Source: Labilibaculum antarcticum (GTDB lineage Bacteria > Bacteroidota > Bacteroidia > Bacteroidales > Marinifilaceae). From it: 64,000 nt of DNA. Where the stretch lies: assembly GCF_002356295.1 (NCBI RefSeq), contig NZ_AP018042.1, forward strand, positions 620,001 to 684,000, read 5' to 3'. The notes beneath the pieces are model-generated. The model saw nothing but the letters and a program-made list of their open reading frames with translations, had not been told where the DNA came from and searched no databases. The position numbers and the translations under genes were made by a program. Below are positions 45,726 to 54,482 of this stretch, piece after piece (position 1 is the first letter of the stretch; the number at the start of each line of letters is the position of its first letter).

Positions 45726-46133
45726 AATCCATGTTCATTTTAATGGGATTGCAGACTTCCGGGATATCAATTCCTGATTTGAAACAGAAACTTTTCAATA
45801 CTTCCAAATCGGATGAGATTGCAAGTATTGAATACCTGTGCTTTAAGCCGCGCATAGGTAATACATAACTATTTAAACCCCATGGATATTTTTTTCTTTT
45901 TACACAATACAGGGAAAATTTATTTTTTTTTGATAAATAAATATCACAAAAAACAAGGCCTCAAAGAATAGTAACATTACATTGTTATTCTGGCACCTTT
46001 ACATGACTTTGTGCCACATTTCGCAGTATGGATCGTTTTTTGTAGGATAATAAACCGAGCAGTCCAGCTATAATATATAACCGAACATAACTCAATATTA
46101 ATTTACATTGTTTAATTAAAAAGGAGATCTAAT

Positions 46134-46247
46134 ATGGGAGCAGCAGGAAACAAAAAGCCAAAAAAACACAAACATGACAAGCACATTCCGTCTTATCAAG
46201 TTGAAAAAACCAACACAAAGTTTGACGATCTAAAGAAAAAGAAATAA
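46134..46247 (+). CDS. 37-aa lysine/histidine-rich small protein
   Basis: The frame encodes MGAAGNKKPKKHKHDKHIPS then a 17-residue tail ending DDLKKKK. It is supported by a strong AAGGAG (46121-46126) seven bases before the ATG and a 13-bp terminator 18 bp after the stop, so this is a complete monocistronic unit. The KKHKHDKH stretch suggests nucleic-acid or metal binding. No family is recognised. Confidence 0.7.
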   Translation: MGAAGNKKPKKHKHDKHIPSYQVEKTNTKFDDLKKKK

Positions 46248-46265
46248 TTTTTTCTTTGGATTTAG

Positions 46266-46306
46266 ATAAAACAGAAATGAAGTTTAACACTTTATTTCTG
46301 TTTTAT
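46266..46306 (+). terminator. Intrinsic terminator of the 37-aa gene
   Basis: Perfect 13-bp arms (46266-46278 and 46294-46306) and a T-rich tail follow the small gene closely. The stem AAAACAGAAAT/ATTTCTGTTTT is AT-rich but long. Confidence 0.8.
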
Positions 46307-46307
46307 T

Positions 46308-46500
46308 TTAAACAAGTTTAATTGGTAATAACACAAGAAGAACTTGTTAAACACTTGTCCCAATTATTAGTTTTCAGAAGTCCTTTATGCGCTCTGATTC
46401 TAATGGTTAACAGATTCTGCAGTATCAATAATTTAGTAATTATCAGATGTAAACTTGGGGTATAAAACCTCTCAGAGCAACTATTATTGCGGCAATTATC
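46308..46500. repeat. Dispersed intergenic element, copy 5 (degenerate)
   Basis: TTAATTGGTAATAACACAAG, AGAAGAACTTGTTAAACACT and CAGATGTAAACTTGGGGTAT correspond to blocks of copies 1, 3 and 6. The hairpin is lost. It ends just before the stop of the third MscS gene. Confidence 0.5.
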
Positions 46501-46507
46501 TTATACA

Positions 46508-47437
46508 TTATTGTATTTTTGGGCATTCTTTATTCTCAATGTTTACTCTTGTTTTTGGTAAACTTTCCGGATAATTCTTTTGAATAAATTCAATCATTTT
46601 CTCTCGGATGAATACTCTCAAGTCCCAAGCCGTTGGTGAGTTTTTAGCACTAACCAGAATTCTAAGTTCCATGTAATTTTCCTTCGAATCGGTAACCTGA
46701 ATTACGTTTACCTTTTTATCCCACAATTCACAGTCTTTTAGTAAACGAGCTAACTCTTCTCTAAGGGCTTCAACAGATATTGTATAATCGGTATAAATAA
46801 AAACGGTTCCAAGAATATCGGCAGTTGTTCTTGTCCAATTCTGAAAAGGTTTTTCTAAGAAATACGAGGTTGGCAAAACCAAACGCCTTTTATCCCATAT
46901 TCTCACAACAATATAGGTTAGGTTAATCTCTTCGATCCAACCCCATTCATTTTCAACAACAACAGCATCATCTATTCTAAATGGCTGTGTAATTGCGATC
47001 TGAATACCCGCCAATACTGCTCCAACAATTTTTTGAGCAGATAAGCCCAAAATAATTCCTACAACTCCTGCTGATGCAAAAATTCCAATTCCAATTTCCT
47101 TTATGCTCTCGATAGAAATCAGAATTAAGCCTATCGTAATGAGGATAATAACAAAAACAATTACTTTTTCCAGTAGATTTATCTGGGTGTGCAGTTTCCT
47201 TGATTTAAGATTGTCTTCGTAACTGATGTCAAATCTTTTAAGAAGGCGATGCTTTAGAATTCTAACAATTTCAATCAATATCCAGGAAGAACAGGCGAGT
47301 ATTAAAATATACTTTACTGAAATAACGATGGAACTAAGCCAGAAATTGGATTCGTTTAAAAAACTAAAAATCTGCGTATAGAGTGCCAGAAAAGTTAGTA
47401 ATACAATGCTCAAAATTAATCTAGTAAATTTTCTCAT
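46508..47437 (-). CDS. MscS-family mechanosensitive channel (third copy)
   Basis: A 309-residue channel. The start at 47437 (MRKFTRLILSIVLLTFLALY) is preferred; 47476 adds 13 residues. Three N-terminal helices are followed by the pore helix (IGIFASAGVVGIILGLSAQK), beta domain (ITQPFRIDDAVVVENEWG, RRLVLPTSYFLEKPFQNW) and vestibule. It is more diverged from the two MscS proteins at 34.7-36.9 kb, so it is not a recent tandem copy. Confidence 0.92.
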   Translation of the reverse strand: MRKFTRLILSIVLLTFLALYTQIFSFLNESNFWLSSIVISVKYILILACSSWILIEIVRILKHRLLKRFDISYEDNLKSRKLHTQINLLEKVIVFVIILITIGLILISIESIKEIGIGIFASAGVVGIILGLSAQKIVGAVLAGIQIAITQPFRIDDAVVVENEWGWIEEINLTYIVVRIWDKRRLVLPTSYFLEKPFQNWTRTTADILGTVFIYTDYTISVEALREELARLLKDCELWDKKVNVIQVTDSKENYMELRILVSAKNSPTAWDLRVFIREKMIEFIQKNYPESLPKTRVNIENKECPKIQ

Positions 47438-47529
47438 CAATTTATTATTTAACGTGACTCTGGCCGCATAAAACACAAGTTAAAAGTGTACTTATCGAGC
47501 CAATTATCGGAGTAATGAACACTTATTAT

Positions 47530-47715
47530 ATTTCGTTCCTGAATCTACAAAACAAACATCATTTAGCAAAAGATTTAATCCCTAATAAAATAAGAAGAGC
47601 TAGCTAAAACACTAACCGAATGTAGCAATTCGTCTACATAAAATTGGGGAAACAAAACACTCAAGGGGATGAAAAAAGTCCAAGCTGAGAGTTTCGGCTA
47701 TGGGGTTTTAACAGT
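47530..47715. repeat. Dispersed intergenic element, copy 6
   Basis: Blocks GAATCTACAAAACAAACATC, AGCAAAAGATTTAATCCCTA, GGGGAAACAAAACACTCAAG and hairpin 47677-47699 match copy 3, with an internal deletion removing the middle. It lies 144 bp beyond the stop of the GH5 gene. Nothing else is visible in the 421-bp gap. Confidence 0.75.
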
Positions 47716-47858
47716 TAGTATAGAAATAATGGCCGACCGGAAAGTTCGGGAGCATGACAAATACCTCTCAAATTACCATAAAATTAAAACGGGCTAAGAG
47801 AATATCAAAATTACCTCTACCTCTGCTATTCGTTTTATAAATTGTTGTGGTGCCTTAA

Positions 47859-49079
47859 TTAATTCAATCCTAATGCATCGCAAAAGCCCTTATTTGGATA
47901 ACAATTTTCAAACTTGCTATTCTCTACAAATTGATTTAACAATTCCTTTACCTCTTCGGGTTTAATTCCTTCAAGACTATCTTTCAGTGCTCTAACTTTA
48001 CTAAATGTGCGTCTATCGCTCTCTGCATAACGTATAAAATTGTCATAAGCACCAGGTTTATTAAAGTTCATTGGACCCCGTGTATTATCCATTTTCTTGT
48101 ATGGCCAAAATGTCCAATGAATCTTATTCAGATCCAATAATTCTCGAAAGTCTTTAACCCATTCATCTTCATTCTCACCACTTTCGCCCATCAATATTGG
48201 CACATTATATTTATCTCTAAAGTCAATAAATTGCTGTATTTCCTTTTGTACCGGCGGCATCCAATATTTATGAAATGTATAGGCTAACTTATCATCAAAG
48301 GGCTCAGAGAAAACTGAAAAATCGGTCTCCCATACAGCGCCTCCTAAAAATACAATATGATGTTCATCTACCTCCCTTATTGCTTTCGTAATCCTTTTAT
48401 ACAGGGGCTCTAAATAGGGTTTTAGACTGTCATTATCAAAAAAATGAGGAATAGGTTCGTTCAATAAGTTATATCCTATAACAGTAGTATTATTTACATA
48501 CCTTTTTGCTAAGTCTTGCCAAATATCACAGGTTTGTTGTTTCATACCTTCATCTACCATTAACCAAGGATAGCCATCACTATTATCTATATTATCACCT
48601 GTTTGTCCGCCTGGAGCACCATGCATATCAAGTAATACATAAATATCGTATTTCTCACACCAATCAATAGCTTTGTCCAGGTATTTATAACCATGCATAT
48701 CTCTTCCCAAAAAATCATCATGAGTCAATAAGCGATAATCAAATGGCAAGCGTATGGTATTTACACCGTTTTCTGACAACCACTTTATATCGGCTTCAGA
48801 GATATAATTCTCAAGAAAGGCATCCCAAAAGGCTGTGGTTGCACTATTGCCAATCAATTCACGTATGGCTTGGTCTATTTTGCGTGGCGAGTTACAATCC
48901 TGTAATTTAAACATATAGCCTTCCGGCAGTAACCAATTTCCCAAATTAACGCCTTTAAGGTGCAATAGTTCACCTTGTGGTGAGTAGATATTTTCACCCT
49001 CTACAAAAGCATATTTTTTTTCTGTAATTTGACAAGATGCAGCACTTACTATCAAAATGAGAAACATCCAAATTTTCAT
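47859..49079 (-). CDS. GH5-family glycoside hydrolase lipoprotein
   Basis: A 406-residue lipoprotein. The start at 49079 gives a signal ending SAASC; the longer start at 49130 would bury it. GH5 marks are KGVNLGNWLLPEGYMF, NTIRLPFDYRL, YVLLDMHGAPGGQ, the acid/base Glu in YNLLNEPIPHF near residue 206 and the nucleophile Glu in PILMGESGENEDEW near 303. The fold fits an endo- or exo-beta-glucanase. It stands alone, without a SusC/SusD pair or transporter nearby. Confidence 0.9.
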   Translation of the reverse strand: MKIWMFLILIVSAASCQITEKKYAFVEGENIYSPQGELLHLKGVNLGNWLLPEGYMFKLQDCNSPRKIDQAIRELIGNSATTAFWDAFLENYISEADIKWLSENGVNTIRLPFDYRLLTHDDFLGRDMHGYKYLDKAIDWCEKYDIYVLLDMHGAPGGQTGDNIDNSDGYPWLMVDEGMKQQTCDIWQDLAKRYVNNTTVIGYNLLNEPIPHFFDNDSLKPYLEPLYKRITKAIREVDEHHIVFLGGAVWETDFSVFSEPFDDKLAYTFHKYWMPPVQKEIQQFIDFRDKYNVPILMGESGENEDEWVKDFRELLDLNKIHWTFWPYKKMDNTRGPMNFNKPGAYDNFIRYAESDRRTFSKVRALKDSLEGIKPEEVKELLNQFVENSKFENCYPNKGFCDALGLN

Positions 49080-49479
49080 TTTCAGAACTATCAATTTACT
49101 TAGATTACAAAGATTACAGGGAACATCCATTACTTGTCAATTTATTCATGTAAACAATCTTATTTTCCACTTCACAATAACACTCGTTTTAAATGAGTCC
49201 AATCACGCTAAACAGAAAAAATACGCTACAATTTGTTTTCAACAATAATATTTTTGCTATTCCTCCCAATCGAGATGTACTGTGTAAGTATTTATGCTTA
49301 TTCGGATTGAAATGTAGGAATCTTTTTTATTTGCGCCAAAGAATTATTAGTAAAATATTGCTGAGTTTTATTGTTATGCGGGGAATGGAATATACAATCG
49401 AATTGAAGATGAAATAGACAGAGCAAAATTACTGAAATACTGATTACCAGGAATCTAACAGTACTATAAATAGCCCAAA
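49080..49479. other. Intergenic stretch without supportable gene
   Basis: Four hundred bases between the GH5 start and dispersed element copy 7 contain only short open frames lacking ribosome sites or protein-like composition. The GH5 promoter presumably lies here. Confidence 0.4.
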
Positions 49480-49620
49480 CTTATTTACAAATGGTACAAG
49501 TCTTCGACGTTTTCAATAGTTAGCAATTAGTCGATGTAAAGTTAGGGAAGCAAACCGCTCAAGGGGATAAGAACCACATTGGAGGTATTATTGGAAATAG
49601 CCTGAGCTTTTAGATAAAAA
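49480..49620. repeat. Dispersed intergenic element, copy 7
   Basis: AATTAGTCGATGTAAAGTTA, GGGAAGCAAACCGCTCAAGG and GGTATTATTGGAAATAGCCT match copy 1. It ends 4 bp from the stop of the MFS exporter gene and lacks the terminal hairpin. Confidence 0.7.
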
Positions 49621-49624
49621 AATA

Positions 49625-50794
49625 TTATTTCTTATTTAACCACAACACAAAAGGGATTGCTCCTAAGGACAAAACAGAAGAAATAAGATATGTTTTTTCG
49701 AGCCCGATCCAATCCCCCATTAATCCGGCAAAAAACACTGCCAAGGCAGCGGTAATAAAACTCACAGTCATATAAATACTGTTCATAAATACGGGGAACT
49801 CTTTCGATCGATCCTGCACCAATGCTATTAATACAGGTCCAGGGGCAAAAATAAAAAAGCCCAATAACACTAAAAATACAAACGAGAGCCAGCCTACTGA
49901 ATTAATGAACAAGAACATCATAATAGGCGACATTATACTTGCAATCAACAATGTGTTTCTTCGCCCGATTCGATCTGAAATACTTCCCGCCAAAATTGTT
50001 CCCAAAGCCCCTGCAAGTTGAAAAACAGCCAAAGCCGAATTGGCAAACCAAAGGCTCTCTCCTCTTTCGGAATAATAAAAAGTAGGCAGAAATGCAGACA
50101 ATCCCGATTTCATGACGGCCCTGAATAGGGTGATTCCGATAAGCACAAGGAAAAATGGCAGGTATTTTTTTAGTGTTGACAATACATATTTTTTCTCCGC
50201 CTTTTTAGTTTTAATTTCATCGGAGATTTTTATGTTTTTAAGTTTTAAGAATAGAATAAATGATGCAATTAAACCAAAGGGGATCAATCTCCATGTCCCT
50301 TCCAATCCCCAATACGAAACCGAAGCTGTAATGATTAAAGGTCCTGCAGTTCTGGCCAATTCTCCTCCAAACATATAATAGCTCATTCCTCGTCCGGTAA
50401 GCTTACCAGACAATCGTTTTACCATTGTTGGTGCAGGCACATGAAACACGGCACTACTTATTCCCATTGTAAAGAGTAATATCGAGATAATCGCGAAGGA
50501 AGGAGCCAAACCCAATAGGCTCATTGCTATTGCAGTAATTGCCGGGGTAACGATTATAAAATATCGTGCAGCTGTTCTTTCTGCAATTATTCCAATAATC
50601 GGATTCAAAAACCATGGAATGCGCATGATCAAATCCCATAGTGACGCCATTGCCAAAGTCACTCCAAATTTTTCTATCAGCAAAGGTCTCAGTGGAGCCA
50701 GAAATGAAGAATAAATATCATGCAACATGTGTGATGCTGCAACAAGGATCACATTGTTCGATTGAAACTTTTTAGACGATTGCTCTTCTTTCAT
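49625..50794 (-). CDS. MFS transporter, fosmidomycin-resistance (Fsr)-like
   Basis: A 389-residue inner-membrane protein with about twelve helices. The opening AASHMLHDIYSSFLAPLRPL and the helix-5 region SSAVFHVPAPTMVKRLSG match the Fsr-type branch of MFS exporters. SDRIGRRN is the conserved loop between helices 8 and 9. It probably exports a small hydrophobic or anionic compound; drug specificity cannot be inferred. It is a single-gene unit. Confidence 0.82.
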   Translation of the reverse strand: MKEEQSSKKFQSNNVILVAASHMLHDIYSSFLAPLRPLLIEKFGVTLAMASLWDLIMRIPWFLNPIIGIIAERTAARYFIIVTPAITAIAMSLLGLAPSFAIISILLFTMGISSAVFHVPAPTMVKRLSGKLTGRGMSYYMFGGELARTAGPLIITASVSYWGLEGTWRLIPFGLIASFILFLKLKNIKISDEIKTKKAEKKYVLSTLKKYLPFFLVLIGITLFRAVMKSGLSAFLPTFYYSERGESLWFANSALAVFQLAGALGTILAGSISDRIGRRNTLLIASIMSPIMMFLFINSVGWLSFVFLVLLGFFIFAPGPVLIALVQDRSKEFPVFMNSIYMTVSFITAALAVFFAGLMGDWIGLEKTYLISSVLSLGAIPFVLWLNKK

Positions 50795-51143
50795 GAGATA
50801 ACACTATTTATCTTGAAAAGATGTAGTTAATTTCTATTGAATACGTTAACTAACAATTCAATTGAAGTGCAAATGTATATCATTTTCCTTACTTGCTGTA
50901 TGTTTATAAAAACAAAGGATTTTGTTTCTACTGATAGATCATAACTTATTGTTTACTTTTTCCAATCAAATGATTTCTACGACTTCAGTTTGTGAGCAAG
51001 CTCTTTTTTTCACTAGAAGAAAATAAACCAAGTTGATTCATTTCCCTAAACGACTATTCCTAAATCGTAAGACTAAATTAACACGATCGGGCAGAATACT
51101 TATTTGCTTCTGTTATCTTTGTGTTTTCAAAACAGGATTATAA
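50795..51143. other. Divergent promoter region
   Basis: This 349-bp AT-rich stretch separates the divergent exporter and FUSC genes. Apart from the TAnnTTTG box near 51114, nothing was recognised. Confidence 0.4.
51114..51121 (+). promoter_or_regulatory. Bacteroidota -7 box (TATCTTTG) of FUSC gene
   Basis: TATCTTTG fits the TAnnTTTG consensus and lies 22 bases before the ATG. No convincing -33 TTTG partner was found at standard spacing. Confidence 0.5.
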
Positions 51144-53288
51144 ATGAGGAACAAATCGACGCTTGACAGATTTCAGGGAAAAGGATGGTATGAATTCATG
51201 ATTAAGAATTTATGGAGGTATCCGAATAGATTACTCGCGATTAAAGCAGCAATAGCCATGAGTCTTCTATTAATTCCATTTGTTGTTAACGGTTCTGCGT
51301 TTATGGGCGTAACTCTTGCTTTGGGTGCCCTGGCAGGTGCTCTTTCCGAAACCGATGATCATCCCAAAGGACGTGTAAAAGCACTGGCAATTACTATTAT
51401 TAGCTTCATCATTTCGAGCTTATCGGTTGAATTGCTGTTACCTCATCCGATTCTATTTGGCATTGGATTAATTGGTTCTACCATTACATTTATTGTTGTA
51501 GGCGGATTGAGTGAACGATACCGTGGGGTTACATTTGGGGCTTTACTTGTTGGTATTTACACCATGCTGGGAGCCAGTATTTCGCCAGACTGGTATTGGC
51601 AGCCAATGCTATTACCTGCAGGTGCCTTGTGTTACGGAATTTTATCTCTTATATTACTTATTCTTCGTCCAAACAGACTAATTGAAGAGCAATTGGCCCA
51701 GGGATTTGAAGATCTTTCCCTATACATGAAGGAAAAAGCCAGACTTTTCCCAAGTGATGCAAAATCTCAGGAAAAAATACGTGGTCGGCTGGCAACTTTA
51801 AACATTCAATTTATTAATTCATTGGAGAGATCTAAAAATGTTTTGAACTCCTACTCCGATGTTCTGGATGATCACAATGTTCTGCGCCCCTACCTGCATC
51901 AATTTGTATTGTTGCAAAGTTTGCACGAGAGAGCCTCTTCGAGCCATGAACGATACGATTTGTTAAGTGACGAACCTGATAATATCGAAATTCTGGAAGG
52001 ATTGGGGCAATTACTATTGCAGTTATCTCTTGCTTGCCACGAAGTTTCGAAAAGCTTGCTGATGGGCACAACTTATCATCATTCGATTTCGCTAAAGTGG
52101 ACTATTTCGGCCTTGAAGGATAAAATCAAAAAGCAAAATTCAACGGCAAAAAGCACTAATCTTAGCTTATTACTTCAGAATCTTACTCAATCTCATTTTT
52201 CATTGCAAAACATGAATTACAATCTGCATTCAGGACTGCTTCCGAAGGTAGATAGAGATCCCAAAAGCATACGGCAAAAGCTAAGAGAACAATTGAGCTG
52301 GTCACATCCGCGATTTAGATACGCCATTCGATTGAGCACCTGTTTTATAATTGGGTACATTCTTATTCTGACTTTCGATCTCGAAAAAGGATACTGGATT
52401 TTACTAACCAGTTTATTTGTTTGTCAGCCAAGTTACAGCGAAACACGACAGCGATTGTTTCAAAGAATTATTGGCACCTTAAGTGGAGTGGTTGCCGGTG
52501 TGCTAATTGTGCAAATTCTACCAACCATTGCCGGGCAAGTACTTTTATTGCTCGTAGCAGCTTATGCATTTTTTGTGTGGCTACGAAAAAACTATGCAAT
52601 ATCGGTGGTGTTTGTTACCATTTTAGTAATAGCTGCCTTTAATTTAATTGCAGGAAGAGGCGTTGTTGTTATGGAAGCAAGAGTAATGGACACATTGATA
52701 GGAGCACTTCTTGCTATTATTGTAGTCCGTTTCATGTGGCCCGATTGGCAATACAAGCATTTGCCAGGCTTACTTTCATCGGCACTGGAAAAAAACCGAA
52801 ACTACTTCAGTTCTATATTACTCGAATACAAAGAATCGAATGAGGATGATTTGGATTATCGAGTTGCAAGGCATCGTGCAAATCAGGCCGATAATGCTCT
52901 TGCGTTGTCGTGGAGAGGAATGAAATTGGAGCCTAAACGACATCAGAAATTTCAGAAACATGCCTTTTCACTAACTTACCTCAACCACGCATTACTTTCC
53001 TATTTATCAGCCTTAGGAGCGCATCGGGGCATTAAAAATTACATTAGTGATGATCAGTGGGAAATGTTTCACAATATCGAAAAGGAACTTAGCAAAGCGG
53101 TTACCAGTATGCAAAAGCTAGAAGCCTGTGATTCGACACAAAGTCTTACAAAATTCATTGATGATTTAGGACATAAAATTACAGAATTGGAAAGAGGTAC
53201 TGAGCGCCAAAAATTTGTTATTCTATACAATATTGCTGAAGTTACAGAACAGTTATTGCAGGAGGCATCGCAACTGGCTAAAGAGTAA
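51144..53288 (+). CDS. FUSC-family membrane protein (YccS/YhfK-like)
   Basis: A 714-residue inner-membrane protein. Two hydrophobic clusters (about 30-175 and 395-530, the second containing GYWILLTSLFVCQPSYSETR) are each followed by a soluble helical domain. This duplicated layout and the QPSYSETRQRLFQRIIGT motif place it with YccS/YhfK and aromatic-acid efflux proteins. No periplasmic adaptor gene accompanies it, so it may act as a stand-alone exporter. It converges on the PaaE-like gene with a 12-bp gap. Confidence 0.88.
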   Translation: MRNKSTLDRFQGKGWYEFMIKNLWRYPNRLLAIKAAIAMSLLLIPFVVNGSAFMGVTLALGALAGALSETDDHPKGRVKALAITIISFIISSLSVELLLPHPILFGIGLIGSTITFIVVGGLSERYRGVTFGALLVGIYTMLGASISPDWYWQPMLLPAGALCYGILSLILLILRPNRLIEEQLAQGFEDLSLYMKEKARLFPSDAKSQEKIRGRLATLNIQFINSLERSKNVLNSYSDVLDDHNVLRPYLHQFVLLQSLHERASSSHERYDLLSDEPDNIEILEGLGQLLLQLSLACHEVSKSLLMGTTYHHSISLKWTISALKDKIKKQNSTAKSTNLSLLLQNLTQSHFSLQNMNYNLHSGLLPKVDRDPKSIRQKLREQLSWSHPRFRYAIRLSTCFIIGYILILTFDLEKGYWILLTSLFVCQPSYSETRQRLFQRIIGTLSGVVAGVLIVQILPTIAGQVLLLLVAAYAFFVWLRKNYAISVVFVTILVIAAFNLIAGRGVVVMEARVMDTLIGALLAIIVVRFMWPDWQYKHLPGLLSSALEKNRNYFSSILLEYKESNEDDLDYRVARHRANQADNALALSWRGMKLEPKRHQKFQKHAFSLTYLNHALLSYLSALGAHRGIKNYISDDQWEMFHNIEKELSKAVTSMQKLEACDSTQSLTKFIDDLGHKITELERGTERQKFVILYNIAEVTEQLLQEASQLAKE

Positions 53289-53300
53289 GCTTCCCCCTTA

Positions 53301-54371
53301 TTATTCGAATTCAATTTTCACCTTGGGTGTTTTAGCTAGTGATTGGCAGGCTAGTATCATGTTGTTCTTCACCTCTTCAGCACTCAAGGCCATGGATGTT
53401 TTCATCTGCACTTCTCCTTCGATTAAGTGCGCTTTGCAGGTTCCACATATACCGCTCTTACAAAAATACGGAGCGGGTGCACCAATTCGTATCAGGCCTT
53501 CCAATATGGTTTCGTCTTCAGCTAATTGTACCTGAAAGTATTCAGACCTAATGCTTGCTTCTATTGTTGCATTCTTCTCCGATTTTAATCCTTCTTCGTA
53601 ATCAATTTCTTGAGCCGAAAAATATTCAAAATGAATATTTTTTGTTGGAATCCCCTTATCAATCAGCGTATTCTCAATCATTTGATTCATTCCATCTGGC
53701 CCGCAAATATAATATTCTGAAATTTGTGTTGTTGATGGATTTTCGAGTATAAAGGCTTCCACCATATCCTCATCAATTCGACCTCGTTTCCCATTCCAAG
53801 GAGCCAACGAGAAATCCAGGAATCGTTTTGAAAGAGTTTGCGTAATTCTCAATTGATCTGGAAATTTAGCCTGCCATTCCAACAACTCCTCATGAAACAA
53901 AATTTCAGGCAAATTTCTGTTCCCATAAAGCAAAAAAACCTTACTTTTTGGTTCTGCCAATAGTATCGATTTTAGCATGGAGTAAATTGGAGTGATGCCA
54001 CTACCAGCCGCAAAAAAATAATAAGTCTTAGCAACTTTCGAATTCGGACTTAGCATAAAATCGCCTTGCGGCTTGGATATTTCGAGGATATCTCCAACAT
54101 TTAAATTGTTTGCAACATGATTCGAGACCAAACCATCTTTCTGAATTTTTACACTTACCTGATACAATCCTTTTTCGTAGAGAGAATTGTGTAACGAATA
54201 CATTCTTAATTCTTCCTTGTCATTTACAACAAAGCGAAAACAAAGGTGTTGTCCCGGATCAAACTTAAAAATAGACAACAACTCATCTGGAATTTGAAAG
54301 CTTACTGTTACAGCTTCTTTTATTGGTTTGTGAATTGAAAATATGGGTATGCGATAAAATTCCTGTTTCAT
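53301..54371 (-). CDS. PaaE-like flavin/2Fe-2S reductase
   Basis: A 356-residue oxidoreductase. The start at 54371 (MKQEFYRIPIF) is preferred because an earlier start at 54443 lies inside a terminator stem. The FAD domain carries RMYSLHNS (RxYS motif) and the NAD(P) domain FAAGSGITPIYSML. The C-terminal plant-type ferredoxin domain has CKSGICGTC plus a fourth Cys in ILACQ. It resembles PaaE and similar reductases. No paaABCD genes are nearby, so its partner oxygenase or acceptor is unknown. Confidence 0.87.
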   Translation of the reverse strand: MKQEFYRIPIFSIHKPIKEAVTVSFQIPDELLSIFKFDPGQHLCFRFVVNDKEELRMYSLHNSLYEKGLYQVSVKIQKDGLVSNHVANNLNVGDILEISKPQGDFMLSPNSKVAKTYYFFAAGSGITPIYSMLKSILLAEPKSKVFLLYGNRNLPEILFHEELLEWQAKFPDQLRITQTLSKRFLDFSLAPWNGKRGRIDEDMVEAFILENPSTTQISEYYICGPDGMNQMIENTLIDKGIPTKNIHFEYFSAQEIDYEEGLKSEKNATIEASIRSEYFQVQLAEDETILEGLIRIGAPAPYFCKSGICGTCKAHLIEGEVQMKTSMALSAEEVKNNMILACQSLAKTPKVKIEFE

Positions 54372-54431
54372 AATTTTCGAGCTTTCTAATGATTCTGCTT
54401 TAAAATACATAGAATTTGGCGATTTCGAGCA

Positions 54432-54459
54432 TAAAAAAACCACCCTTTAAAAGGTGGTT
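54432..54459 (-). terminator. Intrinsic terminator of the POT-like gene
   Basis: Arms AACCACC (54438-54444) and GGTGGTT (54453-54459) are followed on the minus strand by a T-run (54432-54439). It lies 24 bp after the POT-like stop and before the reductase start. Confidence 0.8.
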
Positions 54460-54482
54460 CAATATTTTATCATCGTAAGATA

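Noticed and set aside
49057-49417. Two plus-strand frames upstream of GH5
   Set aside because: No ribosome site, overlap with the GH5 5' end, and composition unlike proteins.
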